In this document: one piece after another, positions 62,348 to 64,000 of the stretch | How the letters are laid out: the number at the start of each line of letters is the position of its first letter | Numbering within the stretch: position 1 is the first letter of the stretch | DNA from: Amaranthus tricolor | Lineage: Eukaryota > Streptophyta > Magnoliopsida > Caryophyllales > Amaranthaceae | Direction of reading: 5' to 3' | Assembly: GCF_026212465.1 (NCBI RefSeq) | Contig: NC_080047.1 | Location: 40,846,422 to 40,910,421 of the forward strand | Length of the DNA: 64,000 bases | Notes under the pieces: generated by a model | The model's database searches: none | What the model saw: the letters and a program-made list of their open reading frames with translations, nothing else | What the model was told of the DNA's origin: nothing | Translations under genes and position numbers: made by a program

Positions 62348-62394
62348 GAAAATATCTTTATTTGTCCTTATTTTACTATTTTAATAATGTCTAT

Positions 62395-62817
62395 GTCTCC
62401 ACTAGGGGTGTTCAATGGTCGGGCCCCCATTTTGAGCCCTTATACTGCCTGTTTCTAGAAGGGCTTTTTAAGGCCGGACTGAAAATTAGTCGGGCTGAAA
62501 ACGGGCTATACTATAATTAAAATGAAGCGGGCTATAAAATGGTTCAATAAGGGTCGAAAACGGGAGTTTATAAATAGTATAATTAATGTATAATTTAAAT
62601 ATTATAAATGACAATATCAATGAAATTATTAATATTTTTTCAATCTAATTATCATAAATGATAATTTAATTGTTATAAATTGATAAATGGGGATTAAAAT
62701 AATTTTTAGTAGTAAAAATGGGTCGGGTTGGGCCGGATCGGGTTTGAAAGCCCGACCCATATTTACGTAAGCCCGACACGGCCCCTATCCGGCACATTGA
62801 ACACTCCTAGTCTCCAC
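62395..62817. mobile_element. hAT-like MITE with perfect 8-bp target duplication
   Basis: The element at 62403-62809 (407 bp) begins TAGGGGTGTTCAATG and ends CATTGAACACTCCTA (one mismatch). It is flanked on both sides by GTCTCCAC. Subterminal GGGCC and CGGGCT-type words alternate with an AT-rich core. The TAGGGGTG terminus and 8-bp duplication are typical of the hAT superfamily. Confidence 0.85.
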
Positions 62818-64000
62818 ATATTTTCTTTTAACTTTATTTTAATATTTTTATACTTCTTATGGTCTTTAAATGTTTTCTGCTAACTTTGTAAAAATATTTT
62901 TTTATTAGTTGTGATCCTTATATTTTATTCTACTAACTTTCTTTTAATAATTTTTTAATGTTTAAAGTTTTCACTTTCACTCCATTAAATTTATAATTCA
63001 TTAAAATAATATATCCACTATTTAAATGATTTTATTTTTCTTAATTCTTGTGAATATTTCTTGTGGGAACTTTATTAAGGAACGGATGGGGTAGAAAATT
63101 GGTAATAAACGAAATTAGAATAAGTATTAAAAATTGGTAATAAACGAAATTAGAATAAGTATGTTTATGAAATTAAAAGAGTTTTTTTATGTTGTCTTCC
63201 TCTGTTTCACTTATTTAGAAGCATTCACTATTCAGCAGGACTTGTGAATTGTGATACATTATTTTTCTAATAAACGACTCTCACAAGCGACCCAATCATA
63301 TTCAAAAAGAAATTTGAAAAATAAAAACTTATTTATACACGGAATTTTCAAGAAAATAACGTCGTTATGAAGGAATAAGATGTAAGGTTTAATACTTTAA
63401 TAAGTTCACTTCTCAAAATTAGTCAAAAAAAAAACTATGTTTCTCTCTTTTTAATGGAGTAAAAGAAACAACTTATTTGCTCACATTTCACCTTCAGATA
63501 AACTGATAAACTACTTGTTGAGTGAATCTTGTATTTGCAACTTAACATACAAATAAAAGATTTTAATTGGTGTACTAATAAAAATAACGTAAGCGTTTTT
63601 ATAACAATAGTAAACCTTAATTCAATAATTTAAAATTTTATTTTGTCATTTTCATTTTTGCTATCATGATATCAAATATTTTTGCTTTATAATTTTGGTA
63701 ATCTAACTCGATTTGCAGTTTAGATTTGTTTTTAGTTGAAAATTTGGTTTGGATTGGACCGAAAAAGTCTAAACCAAATAAATTTTGTTTGTACAATTTG
63801 AATTGTGGTCTAATTTAATTTGGATTGGATTGAAATTCAAAAACCAAAATAAATTTGGTTCGATTTTGTTTTTTGAAAAAACCAAAAGGCAGATCAAACT
63901 TTCACCCTACTTTTGACAACAAAATCAAAAATCTTTCATTTCTCTTTAAGTTGATAATGGCTCATAGTAGATATTTTAACATTATACAAATAGTTATTGT
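62818..64000. other. AT-rich intergenic DNA, no gene seen
   Basis: No supported coding frame. A short direct repeat (AAAATTGGTAATAAACGAAATTAGAATAAGTAT-type) occurs twice at about 63095 and 63130. At 63740-63880, TTTGGTTTGGATTGGACCG-type words look like the edge of another hAT or PIF-like MITE that was not delimited. Confidence 0.5.

Noticed and set aside
1..64000. Organelle DNA insertions, rRNA genes or CRISPR arrays
   Set aside because: No stretch resembling plastid or mitochondrial genes, rDNA or regularly spaced direct repeats was found on reading both strands.

Overview
This window is nuclear DNA of a flowering plant, almost certainly a eudicot. The evidence is AT-rich sequence, GT-AG introns of up to about 8.5 kb, chloroplast-targeted and plant-specific protein families, and many plant transposon remnants. 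Several miniature elements look like ones I associate with Caryophyllales (Amaranthaceae type), but that placement is only a weak impression. There are no bacterial-style operons, CRISPR arrays, tRNA or rRNA genes.

Four host genes can be built exon by exon. (1) 6827-11104, minus: a six-exon, 234-residue chloroplast rhodanese-like protein (STR9 type). (2) 12901-23919, plus: a nine-exon, 563-residue TBCC-domain protein (TBCCD1 type). (3) 29309-31636, plus: an intronless 775-residue protein with multiple C2 domains and transmembrane segments (FTIP3/MCTP3-4 type). (4) 39638-55224, minus: a six-exon, 301-residue single-Myb-histone telomere-repeat-binding factor (TRB type) with introns of 4.3 and 8.5 kb. 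The order STR9, TBCCD1, FTIP3 matches, from memory, two duplicated Arabidopsis neighbourhoods (At2g42220-At2g42230 and At3g57880-At3g57890), so the left half appears to be an ancient conserved block. The genes have unrelated roles: plastid sulfurtransferase-like, microtubule/organelle positioning, plasmodesmal trafficking, and telomere/Polycomb-linked chromatin binding.

The rest is mostly mobile DNA. 1-6.8 kb holds an antisense RTE-type LINE remnant, a diverged tandem duplication of about 544 bp and a Stowaway-like MITE. The large introns hold a nested Tourist-like element, RTE LINE 3' tails, a TRIM-like remnant, and two related MITEs in inverted orientation with 8-bp target duplications. 24-29 kb and 31.6-39.6 kb are AT-rich intergenic DNA with three LTR-like elements whose putative U3 regions carry GC-rich palindromic cassettes.

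From about 55.98 to 62.01 kb, just upstream of the TRB gene, lies the most distinctive object: a decayed Mutator-like element (MULE). It has TIRs of about 85-90 bp and six 24-bp subterminal palindromes. It carries a broken MuDR-type transposase and a second, broken gene for a plant mobile domain (PMD) protein whose start overlaps the transposase's last predicted exon. Beyond it are two more MITEs with target duplications and AT-rich DNA.
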